Below are positions 63,449 to 64,000 of a DNA stretch of 64,000 bases, one piece after another. Under the pieces are notes generated by a model, which saw nothing but the letters and a program-made list of their open reading frames with translations, ran no database searches and was not told the DNA's origin. The translations under genes and the position numbers were made by a program. Positions within the stretch are counted from its first letter, which is position 1; every line of letters starts with the position of its first letter. This DNA comes from Litorimonas haliclonae (lineage in GTDB: Bacteria; Pseudomonadota; Alphaproteobacteria; Caulobacterales; Maricaulaceae): contig NZ_CBCSCO010000002.1 of assembly GCF_965138505.1 (NCBI RefSeq), positions 310,001 to 374,000 on the forward strand, given 5' to 3'.

Positions 63449-63966
63449 TGGCCCGAATTGCTTTTGATATGGACGATGTCATCACCGACACTTACGCCGC
63501 TCAGAGAAAATGGCTGGAAACGACCTATCCGGAGACGACCAAGTTCGCAGACGGACGGAAATTTGAAACTTTTCTATCAGATGTACAGCACAATCACTTT
63601 TGGGAGATGCTTGGCGAAGGAGAATTTTTCGGCGAGATCCAACCCATGGAGGGCGCTGTCGAAACACTCAGGGAGCTCAATCGCCGACATGAGCTTTTTA
63701 TTGTCACAGCTGCCACATTATTCCCCAAGTCATGTATTCACAAATATAACTGGGTCCAGCGGCATCTACCGTTTTTCAATGCGGACAATATTGTTTTTTG
63801 TGCAAATAAAAGCGTCGTAAATGTTGATTATTTGATTGATGATCATGCGGAAAACTTTGTGGGCCTGGAAGGGCAGGGGCTGTTGTTTGACGCCGTTCAC
63901 AATAGAGATTCCCCCTATCCTGATAGGATAGAAAGCTGGGCAGCTGTTAGGAATTATAAATTTTAA
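63448..63966 (+). CDS. 5'(3')-deoxyribonucleotidase-like HAD protein
   Basis: 172 residues. DMDDVITDTY supplies the HAD nucleophile Asp; VTAATLFPKS and IDDHAENF give the later motifs, as in the NT5C-type family. Dephosphorylates nucleotides or a related phosphate ester. It begins in the stop of the SDR gene (TAATG), so it is part of the same operon although its link to the pathway is unclear. Confidence 0.82.
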   Translation: MARIAFDMDDVITDTYAAQRKWLETTYPETTKFADGRKFETFLSDVQHNHFWEMLGEGEFFGEIQPMEGAVETLRELNRRHELFIVTAATLFPKSCIHKYNWVQRHLPFFNADNIVFCANKSVVNVDYLIDDHAENFVGLEGQGLLFDAVHNRDSPYPDRIESWAAVRNYKF

Positions 63967-64000
63967 ATTTTAAACTAATTAACGCCGCGATTCATTTCGC

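Noticed and set aside
1..64000. CRISPR arrays and IS elements
   Set aside because: No regularly spaced repeats and no transposase genes were seen; the only recombinases are the two serine enzymes.

Overview
The window is chromosomal DNA of an alphaproteobacterium interrupted by a mobile element of about 36 kb. The host assignment rests on a heme-copper oxidase operon of rhizobial/caulobacterial type, the four-gene 'ligase-associated DNA damage response' cluster common in Alphaproteobacteria, queG, a DmpA/NylC-like P1 peptidase and a Rieske oxygenase/SDR catabolic operon. No 16S or other marker is present, so genus and species cannot be given.

Left chromosomal arm (1-21542). A respiratory operon on the minus strand (ctaG, CopD/HemJ-like protein, oxidase subunit II, fused subunits I+III, small membrane protein) has a DUF2231 membrane protein embedded on the other strand. 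Subunit II lacks the CuA cysteines, so the enzyme is probably a quinol oxidase. Then come pdeM and an Lhr-like helicase, divergent from an MBL exonuclease and an ATP-dependent DNA ligase (one repair system), a family 2 glycosyltransferase, queG, a GST, a cation diffusion facilitator, an M1 aminopeptidase with a clear terminator, MarC, a P1 peptidase and tRNA-Arg(ACG).

Mobile element (about 21534-57510). A large serine integrase is encoded antisense into the 3' end of tRNA-Arg. An 11-bp copy of the tRNA end (GGTGCGCCATT) recurs at 57500-57510, just beyond mobC and the relaxase, and is proposed as attR. Joining the two ends in silico makes the integrase frame run 36 codons into the right end and stop in an ATGA overlap with mobC. 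The excised circle would therefore carry one int-mobC-relaxase operon that integration splits. The element carries a relaxase, MobC and a VirD4-type coupling protein (split into two overlapping cistrons) but no mating-pair genes, so it looks like an integrative mobilizable element.

Cargo, left to right: a DUF2235 hydrolase; a class II microcin-type locus (C39 ABC exporter, CvaA-like HlyD protein, four double-glycine peptides, two lipoproteins) built from a tandemly duplicated and diversified cassette; ardA under a structured leader repeated upstream of a TIR gene 21 kb away; a small serine resolvase; a minus-strand operon of a 23-residue peptide, an ATP-grasp ligase, a membrane protein and a C39-like cysteine protease, which is the best candidate for an undescribed RiPP-like system; a Fic/VbhA-like toxin-antitoxin pair; the coupling protein; and a defence-like island with a TIR/SLOG pair, a TIR-like/Nmad2/MazG/UDG operon, a patatin phospholipase and a coiled-coil TIR protein.

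Right chromosomal arm (57511-64000). Two minus-strand genes (NTF2-like protein, Rieske ferredoxin) diverge from a plus-strand run of SDR, Rieske oxygenase alpha subunit, zinc-free MDR reductase, two more SDRs and a 5'(3')-nucleotidase-like HAD protein. This looks like a degradation pathway for an unidentified cyclic or aromatic substrate.
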